Of a DNA stretch of 64,000 nucleotides, positions 45,590-55,597 are shown in pieces. The stretch is from the NCBI GenBank assembly GCA_000310025.1, contig FN649738.1, positions 2,416,803 through 2,480,802 of the forward strand, given 5' to 3'. Under the pieces are notes generated by a model. It ran no database searches. It worked only from the letters and a program-made list of their open reading frames with translations, and had not been told where the DNA came from. The DNA comes from Ectocarpus siliculosus (Eukaryota > Sar > Phaeophyceae > Ectocarpales > Ectocarpaceae). The stretch's first letter is position 1, and every line of letters begins with the position of its first letter. Made by a program: the position numbers and the translations under genes.

Positions 45590-46110
45590 CTCACATATCG
45601 TTCGTTAATGTCAGGCGTGTGGACCTCTAATTGAATTCTGTTTGTCGTATGATTGTTCGCCTTTGCGCCAAGACCTGACGTGTTGGCATCAGTTTGGCTT
45701 GGCTTGCCTTGGTCCTCTGGATGTGCGGAAGCTACATGCTTTGTTATGCATTACTTTACATACATACCTGTGTTTTAGATGGTTGCTTTTGCTAGACGAA
45801 GTATCTCTGCAATTCTCGCTGTTTGTGCATGTTTGGAGTTTTGCGTTGCATTTGCCTCATGTATCGTTCGTTAAATTTTGGCGTATGGACCCCTAATTGA
45901 ATCCTCTTTGTGGTATGATTGTTCGCCTTTGCGCGAAAACCTTGCGTGTTGGTGTCAGTTTGGTTGGCTTGACTTGGTCCATTGGATGTGCGGAAGCTAC
46001 GCGCTTCTTGATGCATTGCTATGCATACATACCTGTATATTGATGGTTGATTTTGCTTGGCAAAGCATCTCTGCAACTCTCGCTGTTTGTGCATGTTCCG
46101 CTTTTATTTC
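45590..46110 (-). repeat. Two tandem ~265-bp units
   Basis: Inverted copies of the units at 720-1,245. Confidence 0.75.
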
Positions 46111-46389
46111 CGCATCGCTATTGTTGTTCGGCGAAGTATTCTCGAGGCCAGCACTGGTGCTGAACAGCAGAGAACCGCTTCGTGTAACCCGTATTTTGGG
46201 TAACTCATGTTCTTGTGAAAGGTCAGCAATGCTGCTGGCCGTACTATGGGCCGGCGTGACCCCTACTAGCAGTGAAGCAGTGCTTGCGTACGCATCCCAC
46301 GACATCTGCAACAGACACCGCAGATGCTGACGTGACCGTGGTTACCGAGATATTCATTTTCATCCTTTGCTTGCTTTCATTTCGATTTT

Positions 46390-46812
46390 GACTTTTTCTG
46401 GTGTGAAACGGGATTGAGCCCCAAGTCACCTTTAAGGTGTTGGGCGCCCGTTCCTTGGTACGTTTAGGTGGAAACAGCAGGGACTACCATTCCACGCAAT
46501 CGAAAGCACTGGTCAGGCGGGTGTGCGACATGTCCACTCCTAAGACCTTGGTAGAAGCCGCCTGACTCCGGTGCGCTCTCAGACGTTGCTGTGAGCCGTT
46601 GAAGAGCGTGTGATTTGAAGCCAGAACGGTGCACACGCTCTTCCAAAGCTAGCACTGCGTTTGGGTGGTTGTTGGGAGTTCCTCTGACAGCAGTGGTTCA
46701 CGAGTGAGCCTGGCTCCCGCGGCTGCGGAATACGGATTCGAACCTAGGTACTTCAGCTCCGCTAGTTTGGAACCGGGCGTCGGCCACCTTGCTTTCCACT
46801 CGAAAACTGTCT
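46390..46812 (-). repeat. Dispersed repeat R1, copy h
   Basis: Inverted R1 core; B-box-like at 46,734-46,744. Mirror of copy a. Confidence 0.85.
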
Positions 46813-48079
46813 GTACCACTACGTGTAGTCGAGGTTCCGTTGCTTGTACGGTGGTGGACGTGTGTTTCGATTTGGTCTATCTGTCTTGTGTTTGTTAGGG
46901 TATGTTTCTTGAATTGAGCACACCGTATCGGCACCAATCACGCGGTGTACACGCCCCTATCTGCTAGGCTACAAGTCTTATAGCACCTATTGGGTGTACG
47001 TATGTATCCCATTGACCTAACGCGCCAGGCATGCCGCGTTTTGTTCAGCGTGCGAACTATGCAGGTGGTAAACCGAGCAGCCTCAAACATACCTCATTTC
47101 GTCTATATTTTCATCACGGTAAGGCCGACGGAAAAATGCTTGAGGCAACCTGTTTCGTGCTCTGCAGCCCACCAAATGACCCGTGAAATCTGTGGAAACT
47201 TCTGTTATCGGCTGTGGAAAACTCCAAGGGCCTGCAAGTTGAAAGTGTGAAGCATTGCCGCGTGCAATTCTGAGTATTTCGCCGCGACCGCGACATGTGC
47301 GCGCACGCGACAACCACCGCATTGCCCTGCCCCGCACAACACTCGCCGCATCATGTCGGCGCTCCCACCGAACGGTGGCTCGCGACAGCAGGTCGCCTCC
47401 GCTGGTCCTTCAACCTTGACGGTGGTGCTTCCTCAAAAGAGACCCCTCGCCAATACAGCTGATATGCTGGCGGCCGCTGAGCGTGTCCTCCTCTCGCGGG
47501 CCGTAAAACGGTTTTCGATCATCGAGTCACGGGCAGCAAGAGCAAGCTGTACCGTTGTGCTGTGGCCGTTGGGTGGGAGCACCAACATGAATGCGGCGTG
47601 TAGTGTGCGGGTCTGGGCAGTAAGTGTGGTCATCGTGTTCGCGCGCATGTCGCGGCAAGACACTTTCATCCGTTTCATTTACCAGCAGCTGACAGCATAT
47701 ATTGTTAGGGATTCCACTGATCTTTGGTAGTCTTGGGAGGAAGAAGCAGTCGACCTCGAATATTGGTTCGTCGGGCTTATCGGGAGCTGAGGGTTACCAA
47801 AATGGGGTATGTTTGAGTCAGTTTGGGTTGTCACCTGCACATTCCTCCGGAAGGGTTACCACTGAGCAACAACGAGTAGTGCCCTTTGGAAGAGGTCAGC
47901 AGCGCTGAGATGTAACGACGCTGTTGGCCGTGCGGTGGGCAGACATGACCCCTTACTATATAGCAATGTTTTCGGTATGAATCCCACGACATCTGCAATA
48001 GCCACACCGCAGATGCTGATGGAGACGGTGGTTACCAGAGATTCGTTTTCATCCTTTGCTTGCTTTCATTTCGATTTTG
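46813..48079 (-). repeat. R1 long tail outside the palindrome
   Basis: Bases 47,270-48,020 are a diverged copy of 16,380-17,160, including the region of the WSPCS-type motif near 47,600. No gene. Bases 46,813-47,040 hold nothing I recognise. Confidence 0.55.
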
Positions 48080-48500
48080 GACTTTTTCTGGTGTGAAACG
48101 GGATTGAGCTCCAAGTCACCTTTAAGGTGTTGGGCGCCCGTTCCTTGGTACGTTTAGGTGGAAACAGCAGGGACTACCATTCCACGCAATCGAAAGCACT
48201 GGTCAGGCGGGTGTGCGACATGTCCACTCCTAAGACCTTGGTAGAAGCCGCCTGACTCCGGTGCGCTCTCAGACGTTGCTGTGAGCCGTTGAAGAGCGTG
48301 TGATTTGAAGCCAGAACGGTGCACACGCTCTTCCAAAGCTAGCACTGCGTTTGGGTGGTTGTTGGGAGTTCCTCTGACAGCAGTGGTTCACGAGTGAGCC
48401 TGGCTCCCGCGGCTGCGGAATACGGATTCGAACCTAGGTACTTCAGCTCCGCTAGTTTGGAACCGGGCGTCGGCCACCTTGCTTTCCACTCGAAAACTGA
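48080..48500 (-). repeat. Dispersed repeat R1, copy i
   Basis: The core appears identical to copy h over at least 48,110-48,500; B-box-like at 48,424-48,434. It lies beyond the palindrome edge. Confidence 0.85.
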
Positions 48501-48595
48501 AGTTTCGGTGTGTTTTTTCAGTAGGAACATGAGCTAACCCGTTTTTACCGATGGGAGAAACTTGTCGGTGCGTTTTGTTTTTCGGAGCTCTATTT

Positions 48596-49099
48596 NNNNN
48601 NNNNNNNNNNNNNNNNNNNNNNNNNNNNNNNNNNNNNNNNNNNNNNNNNNNNNNNNNNNNNNNNNNNNNNNNNNNNNNNNNNNNNNNNNNNNNNNNNNNN
48701 NNNNNNNNNNNNNNNNNNNNNNNNNNNNNNNNNNNNNNNNNNNNNNNNNNNNNNNNNNNNNNNNNNNNNNNNNNNNNNNNNNNNNNNNNNNNNNNNNNNN
48801 NNNNNNNNNNNNNNNNNNNNNNNNNNNNNNNNNNNNNNNNNNNNNNNNNNNNNNNNNNNNNNNNNNNNNNNNNNNNNNNNNNNNNNNNNNNNNNNNNNNN
48901 NNNNNNNNNNNNNNNNNNNNNNNNNNNNNNNNNNNNNNNNNNNNNNNNNNNNNNNNNNNNNNNNNNNNNNNNNNNNNNNNNNNNNNNNNNNNNNNNNNNN
49001 NNNNNNNNNNNNNNNNNNNNNNNNNNNNNNNNNNNNNNNNNNNNNNNNNNNNNNNNNNNNNNNNNNNNNNNNNNNNNNNNNNNNNNNNNNNNNNNNNNN
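48596..49099. other. Assembly gap (504 N)
   Basis: A run of 504 N. Confidence 1.
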
Positions 49100-49260
49100 C
49101 CCGGAGGGGGGGGGAAGGAGGGGGTTTCCCCGGGCTTGGGCCAAAGGGGGTAAAGAGGGGAACCCTTTTTTTGTTTTATGGGGAAAGGGTTTAATTTTTT
49201 TTGGTTGGGGGGGGGGAGGGAAGGTGTTTTTAAGGTTTCCCCCCCCCCCCCCCCCCCCGC
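49100..49260. other. Homopolymer-rich, probably poor-quality sequence
   Basis: Dense G, C and T runs (including about 19 C near 49,240) directly after the gap look like read-end error. Translations here are meaningless. Confidence 0.6.
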
Positions 49261-49267
49261 CTCTATC

Positions 49268-49327
49268 CCCCACCCCTCGGTGTTTGCCATCGGGGTTGGG
49301 TTTTGGTCGCTTGACAATGACGTTGTA
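49268..49327. repeat. Second copy of the 70-bp left-arm block
   Basis: Inverted copy of 8,495-8,553, with roughly five differences by eye. Confidence 0.65.
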
Positions 49328-49329
49328 AA

Positions 49330-50075
49330 AACAAGCCGATCACTTCGTGAACTCGGTGACCAGGTTGCCGCTTTTGTTTTGCCTCTTTTTTTTTTTTGCG
49401 GTAACCAAAATGGTGGTCGATTAGATCATGTTGTGCGGGGTCGAGAACGCTCACTCCGCGCAAAGGGGATGACGCACCACGTTGTGTTAAGTTGGTCAAG
49501 CACCCTCGAGGCAGTTACACAGTGCTTGCAATATAACTGTCGCTGGAAGTGAAAGCACCAGCAAAATAAATCAAGTCATACGCAGCTGTCACCCGTACGC
49601 AAGGAAGTAAGCACAAGATGCCGAACACCCTTATCAGGATGCAGCGCACCCTTCATGCGACTCGCCGAATACCTCACGGCGCTTCGCGCTTGGTGATGTG
49701 AGAGCCTGGTCCGGTGAGAACCCGGCGTGCCCCGTCCCTGCTTTGAAGGGATGCGAGGTCAATGGTCTAACGACTACGGCATGCACGACTATGAATACCC
49801 TCCCCCCCCTGCATTGAGAGGGCTCTTCAGCGCCGGCCGGGCAAGCACCCTTCCCTTCATGCGAGGTCCTTCGACCGCGGCAGGGGGCCTCACGCATTTC
49901 CAATACTTATATTGAATCTTCCGCACCAATGAATACATTTTTTTCTTTGAATGGTTCGCTCCCCCACATCCTGCTGATCACCCAACACCGCCGATAGCGG
50001 TCCTACTCTTGCAGCGCGGATCGCGTCGATAACCGCCTCGGTTGCTGTTACTCAATGCTTGCTGCACATTTTCAG
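49330..50075. other. No recognised feature
   Basis: Short frames only. If the acetyltransferase fragment downstream has earlier exons they were not recognised here. Confidence 0.3.
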
Positions 50076-50611
50076 GTGGCTTCTGCTGTTCCAACACATG
50101 AATGACGACAAGGACGTGCTGGTTTTTGTTATGAGTGTCTACGAGTTCGCGAAGACGTGTCCCGAGCAAACACGGGACTTTGTCTACGTTAATTACATCG
50201 ACTCCGTCGCGTACGTGCAGCCCAAAAGGTGAGAGAACGCGTGTCTCCCAGCTAGTGAGCTTCTCGGTAGCATCGTGGTGACGTGTTCAAACAGAGCTCG
50301 ACGGTTCAATGACGCTCCTGAACGTGTTGAGCGAACTACAGCATACTGCAGCTCTGCCGCAGAATTACACCACAAGGTCCGCCTGTCCCCCCGAAGTTGA
50401 TCGCGGTAACCTTGCTTTCTGCGGGCAATTCTTCCGAAGGTACCGTCGGGAGGTGTTCCAGGAGGCTGGTCTCGTATCTAGAGTCGGCAAAGAACCGTGG
50501 ATTCTACGCCGCTTACATCTGGGCGTGCCCTGCGGAACGAGGTCAAGACTATGTCCTTTATCGCCACCCTGTCGACCAGATGATGCCCGACAAGGACCGT
50601 CTTCAGGCTTG
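50076..50611 (+). pseudogene. CBP/p300-type histone acetyltransferase fragment
   Basis: CBP/p300 (KAT11) enzymes acetylate histones in the nucleus. Exon 1 (50,076-50,228) follows a TTTTCAG acceptor and reads LLLFQHMNDDKDVLVFVMSV, then CPEQTRDFVYVNYIDSVAYV and QPKR. This matches the DVLLF...VY[IV]SYLDSV.YF.P block. A GTGAGA donor and a GAAG acceptor give exon 2 (50,440-50,611) in phase: YRREVFQEA, then, after a one-frame shift near 50,470, VSYLESAKNRGFYAAYIWAC and GQDYVLYRHPVDQMMPDKDR, then LQAW and a GTGAGG donor. The IWACP...DY core is the acetyl-CoA-binding region. Flanking domains (TAZ, bromo, ZZ) were not found. It is either a partial pseudogene or a real exon pair with a sequencing error. 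Confidence 0.7.
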
Positions 50612-50614
50612 GTG

Positions 50615-51777
50615 AGGACTGACTATCCCCCCCCATCGCTCACATGGTGTACTTGGCACTGAGAAACGACCTTGGGTTGCATGTTGCGATGAGAACGCGA
50701 TCCTGTACGTCTTTCCGTACATACCTTCAGAATCGTGAACGCGGTAGACGCCAAAAAAGAGCCGACCACTACTTCTTCTGGTATAAGACACTGCCGCTCC
50801 TTCTGTAGGCACAGTAGTCACGGGTGGTCGTGGTCGTGGTCGTGCGTCTTCTATGAACCTTTACATGATCGATTGCTGTTGTTGGGATGGTATTATCTAT
50901 CTTCCGATGATCGATGTATGCATCACGACGACAGCAGACATGTTATTTCCGCCACACACAGCGAACGAAACTTCGCGAGAGGCCAGATTGTGACCATCTA
51001 CTGAGGCATGCTTCACCTACCGCGAGATCAGCTTTTGAGACTGGATCGGTCAAAAGTTTGAAATGACTTATGCTACCCACAGCAGACACAGTTCGAATTT
51101 TGAAATTGACGCTAAATTACTATCATTTCGTTTGCCCTCTGACAGTTGCAGATTGATCCACACCAACAAAAATCAATCGTAGCGTCCGTAATGAACCTCT
51201 TCCAAGTTGAAACGATGGCCAGATCTCAAGTCATCCCATACTTGCTCGAGATAGTACGCCTATAGTCACGGCATGCATCCTGAGCAAATAGTCAACACCC
51301 AAAACACCATCCTCGTTCAACCCCGTTTGCCACTCCCAGTCCGCCACTGTATCACACCGTTCCTGCTTCCTTGCCACATGCAACTGCAAGGGCCAAACTC
51401 TCCCCCCTCGGCCCTACCGACAACGTATCGAACAGGAATCCGCTATACACCGAAGTGGTTAGGTTAAATAAAGCTGTCGCGTGCATATTTCGGCGCGCCA
51501 AAGCCTGTGCGGCATTGCTGATAGATACTGCTACCGGTCACAGTCAGAGAAAAACGCCCGCCGTCTTGCCGTCTTGCCGCCTTGCTGTCCGTGATCCCCT
51601 CCCCATCCTAACCCTTCTCCTTGACAACTGCCGCTGCAACCCATGCTCCTACTTCCGTGCCACCTGCAACTGCAAGGGCCAAACCCTCCCCCCTCGGCCC
51701 TTCACGTATCGAGCAGAAATCCGCTTTCCACCGAATTGGTTAGGTAAAAGCTGTCGCGCGCATATTTTCGTATTCAT
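50615..51777. other. No recognised gene; short repeat pair
   Basis: A stretch reading CTGCAAGGGCCAAAC...CCCCTCGGCCC followed by a CGAnCAGnAATCCGCT element occurs at about 51,385-51,450 and again at about 51,667-51,725, a diverged direct repeat. A frame reaching a stop near 50,794 (ADHYFFWYKTLPLLL) might be a further exon but is unsupported. Confidence 0.35.
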
Positions 51778-52257
51778 TCATTTACTCTCGGGGATCATAA
51801 GGACCACGGTTTGACATATGATCTGGAACTTATCGTTGAGAACAGATGTACACGTGGCCACCGGGATACCCGAATCCAGATTCTTCCACGCCACAAACGT
51901 GGTCTTCTTGTCTTCGAAAATTTCCGACACCAAATCTTCGGTTTTGCTGGAGTCCTTGACGCCACCGGTCACATGTGTAATTATATCTACGCCGCCCTCC
52001 TTCCCATGATAAACCGTAGTAGCATTCGTAAGAACATTGTGACACATGATGAGACACTCCTCGTCATAGTCAAGCCTCAGCTTATCCATGTCCCCTTCTG
52101 CAAAGGCTTCACAGTGATGCTTCCATGCTTCCGCCACACTCTTGGGACAGTATCCCGCCGAAGTTCCCGTGCAGTCCATGATCACTTCAGACCTTGAAAA
52201 TCGGGAATCGACAAGTAAGCAAGTGGAGCAATGTAATTTTGATTTGCACTTTTTCAA
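51778..52257 (-). CDS. NTF2-like / SnoaL-fold protein
   Basis: An intronless minus-strand gene of 159 codons; an internal start at about 52,179 (MDCTGTSAGYCPKSV) gives a 133-residue protein closer to the family's usual length. The body reads VAEAWKHHCEAFAEGDMDKL, YDEECLIMCHN, VYHGKEGGVDIITHVTGG, VSEIFEDKKTTFVAWKNLDS and DKFQIICQTVVLM. This is the helix then strands pattern of NTF2-like/SnoaL proteins (A..H..AF..GD...L..DY...). Members bind small molecules or act in varied roles, so the substrate cannot be assigned. The frame is clean and probably the only intact single-copy host gene in the window. No promoter element was identified. Confidence 0.75.
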   Translation of the reverse strand: MKKCKSKLHCSTCLLVDSRFSRSEVIMDCTGTSAGYCPKSVAEAWKHHCEAFAEGDMDKLRLDYDEECLIMCHNVLTNATTVYHGKEGGVDIITHVTGGVKDSSKTEDLVSEIFEDKKTTFVAWKNLDSGIPVATCTSVLNDKFQIICQTVVLMIPESK

Positions 52258-52936
52258 GCAGAGGCTTTTTTCCGTTTATGGGTGTGAGAACTCATTCAAG
52301 CTTGACCAGCTTGGAAGTCCCTCGAAGAATTCAATGCGATATTTTTTCGTTTTAGGATTTTGCAAAATCGCTATCGTGTACACTTCACGCAAGCTGGACC
52401 TATAGCCTGAAGTCCCTTCAAACAATAAGGTGATATTTTTCCGATACATCCTTTCTTCCGGGTCGGGCGCCAACACACACCAACACACGCACTACGTAAC
52501 TTCGACCGAAAGTCCAAAGGAAAACGCACTGACCAACTTTGTCACAGCCTCTCTCGTAGACCATGCCAAGGGCTGATCCTTTCTTTCCGACACAGCTAGT
52601 CTAGTGTACTTTATTTTCGGTGGGTAACGTGCAACCTGTTGCGTAAGCCTCGGTGAGGCTTGACGAAGAGAGGGTACATAAGCCTCAGAAGCAGACGAGA
52701 AACGCGGCGGAATTACGTTGTCACAGATCTGTGAAAAATGCTCCTCGATATTTAACAAGTTCAAACTCTGCTCGCTGTGTGTACTGAGTCGATGACCGTG
52801 CCTTAAACTTCTAGCTCTTGCCTAACTCTGTTCTTGCTGATCTCAGCGTTCTCGCTGATCTCGGCGTCCAGAGAATGTCACATAGGGAGTGGTAAGGAAA
52901 AAAAAAAAGAGGTTCGGACGATGAACGATGTGTGAA
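52258..52936. other. No recognised feature
   Basis: Bases 52,310-52,440 contain a diverged direct repeat (GAAGTCCCTCGAAGAATTCA and a similar AAGTCCCTTCAAACAAT, both followed by GnGATATTTTTCCG-like sequence). The minus frame 52,492-52,764 is unrecognised. Confidence 0.3.
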
Positions 52937-53008
52937 CGCCGCCGGTGGGTATTGAGCCTACGTCGTTTTGCGGGAGGCGAGTGCTCTGAAAACTGAACTA
53001 CAAAAGGT
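52937..53008 (-). tRNA. tRNA-like sequence, probably degenerate
   Basis: The minus strand reads TAGTTCAGTTTTCAGAGCA (D-arm/A-box-like, compare TAGCTCAGTTGGTAGAGCA) and GTAGGCTCAATACCCAC (T-arm-like, four of five stem pairs). The acceptor stem does not pair and the anticodon arm is not convincing. It is a decayed tRNA or a tRNA-derived SINE head. Confidence 0.35.
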
Positions 53009-53093
53009 CGATGGACAGGAACAAGCTCTGGAGTTAGCTGTGAGAGAGGAGAGGGGAAGAGTGAGCGTAGGTGGGGTACACCCTCGTGCCTCG

Positions 53094-53556
53094 TCACGGC
53101 TTACAGATCGAACAACATCCCTGAGGAAGTGTAGAACACTTTCCGGATGTTGTGGTGTGACCAAGCAGGGCCTCGGTATATGAACGTGCACCGAGAGGCG
53201 ACGGACAGACTGAGCGCTCTAGCAAGAGCGCGAGGAACGTTCTTCGGGCTGAAGGGACTTTCCAAGTGCCACGAGAAGCTGCGTGGTCTATGGCCCGAAC
53301 CCACACCCTTAGGGAATTTCCTATTCGGCACGAGAGGGCGCGTGGTGTAGTGCAAAGATCCACAGGTCCGTGAGCTTCTTTGAACTTCGCCCACAACCAG
53401 TTTCTCGTAGAGGCCTGCTGCGACAGCACCACTAACGCCATCACAATAACAACACAACACACCATCACGAGTGGACCACCCAGAGTACACACTCTTAAGA
53501 TAGTTTAAGTCACCGGTCACTAGCTCTCCTACTTGTCGCGAGTTGGCGACAGCCAA
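53094..53556 (-). CDS. Hypothetical frame
   Basis: A 151-codon minus frame (ELVTGDLNYLKSVYSGWSTR, VLCCYCDGVSGAVAAGLYEK) that I do not recognise. A plus-strand frame over the same bases (53,147-53,350) is equally plausible. Either may be chance. Confidence 0.2.
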
Positions 53557-53559
53557 CCA

Positions 53560-54110
53560 GACGATCTTCTTGATTTGATAGAAAAAAAAGGGCGACGAAT
53601 GGCTGGCGTCCCAACATGGAAACAGGCCAAAGCTCGACGCAAACTACGACCGTGGGAAAAAGAAAGCGCAAGTGTGAGAAACAAATAGAGCGACGAGGCT
53701 CTACTCCCTCGAGGCTTTCGCGCGGAGGTACGCGCTTGCCAGATCGAAAGGGGTGTAGAGCCAGCACTTCCGATTTTCCAACAAACACAAGAGTTGGGAA
53801 CGAAATACAAATTTGTTCGTTTGATTTGAGACCGAAAAAATAAAGTCAGACTGCTCTCGCGCATGAAATTGCAAAAAGACGCAACCGCGGTGAGAAAACG
53901 TACTAGCGGGGAGCGAGCAAGAGTTTTGCCGGGGAATGTTAGTTTGGTCAACGGTGTTTTTTTTTCAACGGTGTTTTTTTTTGTTCTGGATTTTGTTCTA
54001 AACCCCGAAAACGTTTTGAGCCCGAGATCAGTAGGCATTGCTGTGCAATCCAAAGAGGGAGACAATGGAGACAATAGTATATTCTTGTAAGTGTAAATGG
54101 GTTGGAAAAC
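53560..54110. other. No recognised feature
   Basis: The long minus frame through here (53,529-54,611) overlaps the plus-strand kinase pseudogene and is judged a shadow. A tandem GGTGTTTTTTTTT pair is at about 53,954-53,985. Confidence 0.3.
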
Positions 54111-54119
54111 GGCCACAGT

Positions 54120-55451
54120 AAGCGACCACGTCCCAGCTTTTATTGGACCCGGTGTCCAAGTTAGTGCCGTGGCGAACCACCGACCGATCACCTTCTCGCA
54201 CCCCTCCTCGGTTTCAGGACGCGTGGTCTCTCGGGATGGTGCTGTACTACCTGTCGACCGAAGCCTCGCCCTACTTCGCCTCTCCGGTGGAAAGACAGAA
54301 ACGGTCATCGCACAATTCCGAGAGCAGATGCGGGGATCCCTATCTGACGAGAACTTCTGCGTTGATCTGAGACATGTTGGAACGTCGTGGCGGCGCCCCC
54401 TCCAATGTGCCCTCATCACACGCGCACACGCGCGGGAGACCGCGCGCCAGCAAACGAGGTGCTGGAGGCCTTCTCGCGAGGGATCCAGGGAATAGTCTCG
54501 ACGGTGAGCAGGACAAGAGGCATGGCAGTATTTTCTCAGGAGCTCGCTGCGGTGTCCAAGAGCCTCACGGCACTGTCCAAGGGCCAAGCGGCGATTTCCG
54601 CGAACCAGCACGAGGTGTTGAGGCGCACAGGAACATGTCCAGCGACATGCGCCGTGTTCTTGGCGGAGTCACAACGATGTCGACTGTACTCGAACAACTG
54701 GCGGTAGACGAGCTTAGGATGCCGCACACATTCTTGGTTCTCCCCGAGGAGAACAACAAGCTTCCTCGGCCGAAGCAATGGTTTGCGGGCAGGGGGAGAC
54801 TTCACTTCGTGTGCGCTCATGGGTTGGAGCTTGTGTCTGATGGCCCGGATGGTACAGGCTTCCTCGTTTCTCAACTAAAGGTGAGTTGTGGGTCATGAGC
54901 GCGTAATGATTGCACAGGGCACGCTAGAGTTCAGTTAAACTGCATGGATTTCGTCGTCGGTTGAACATGGTTGAGCTGTTGGCTACTTCCGAATGGATTT
55001 CTGTTTCGCTTGAACGTCGTCGCGTCTTCCTTACTCCACCCTTTTCCAACCCCCAGAAATGGATGAACAAACACGCCACGCTATTGCAAGTGATGGTGAT
55101 GGTGATTGTTGCGACCGCCGCCGTCACTGGAACAGTCGCCTCCGCGGGGGCGCTGGAATCTGTCGTTGCTGCGCTGCACTGCCATTCGAAGCGGTCGTGC
55201 TGGAGGAGGACTACGAGTTTCTTTCGGAGGCCGGGGGAGAGGAGATGGAACGGATGCTGGGTGACATCAGCGACGCTCTGTACCCAACAAAGCCCGATGT
55301 CGGCGCGCTGACTAACCCCAAAGTCGTGCACAACGTTACCGGTGCCGAATGCCGTTCCGTCCTCAACTTCATGGACACCAAGTGTCAACAGTGGGATCGG
55401 CAGATGGGCGGAATGGAACGTATCTCCTCCCGGGACGAGGTGGTCGGTTGA
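54120..55451 (+). pseudogene. Kinase-related multidomain protein, frameshifted
   Basis: The plus strand carries, in order: a kinase subdomain IX-like block (RFQDAWSLGMVLYYLSTEAS, 54,218); a coiled-coil-like stretch (MAVFSQELAAVSKSLTALSK, GQAAISANQHEVLRR, to 54,625); after a frameshift, LAVDELRMPHTFLVLPEENN and GRLHFVCAHGLELV...GPDGTGF up to a GTGAGT donor at 54,881; and, after a CCCCAG acceptor in phase at 55,057, KWMNKHATLLQVMVMVIVAT. A further frame change leads to ALPFEAVVLEEDYEFLSEAG, then VTGAECRSVLNFM to the stop at 55,449-55,451. From memory, the HTFLVLPE...FVCAH block recurs in large brown-algal signalling-like proteins. The kinase catalytic HRD and DFG motifs were not found. At least three frame changes indicate a pseudogene. 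Confidence 0.5.
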
Positions 55452-55597
55452 GCTACAAAACTCTGTTGCTAGTTTGGCGTGTTCCGTTGGAAGCATGATG
55501 GCACTTACTTGCATATTCCGCCGGCGAAGATGCAGCGTTTTTTGCAACCACGCTCACTATTTTTTGGCGTTTTCACATGAGCACTACCCTCTCACCG

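Larger units (their letters stand above)
28850..46812 (-). repeat. Right arm of giant inverted repeat
   Basis: Reverse complement of 1-16,828 with arm-specific changes: the LTR cluster at 33,832-37,721, an extra R1-containing unit at about 44,110-45,100, a resolved local hairpin at 30,096-30,772, and an expanded CTG tract. It lacks the left-arm transposon (5,960-7,778), the LINE block and the 70-bp block. The outer edge meets the left arm's first base at 46,812. Confidence 0.95.

Noticed and set aside
158-46655. Short frame starting MLALEERVHRSGFKS found in most R1 copies
   Set aside because: It recurs because R1 recurs. Copies differ by frameshifts and non-conservative changes, and no domain is visible.
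1-46812. The whole inverted repeat as a pure assembly artefact
   Set aside because: Arm-specific insertions with clean empty sites, different microsatellite lengths and substitutions indicate two loci. The orientation across the spacer still needs long reads.
48388-49317. Long frames crossing 48.6-49.1 kb
   Set aside because: They are mostly translations of N bases and of homopolymer-rich poor sequence.
50700-50800. ADHYFFWYKTLPLLL frame as a third acetyltransferase exon
   Set aside because: There is no AG acceptor at the needed phase, a stop follows immediately, and the match to the family at this point is weak.
53529-54611. 360-codon open frame on the minus strand
   Set aside because: It overlaps plus-strand blocks with recognisable kinase/coiled-coil order and splice sites. 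Its own translation is Arg/Ser-rich with no domain.
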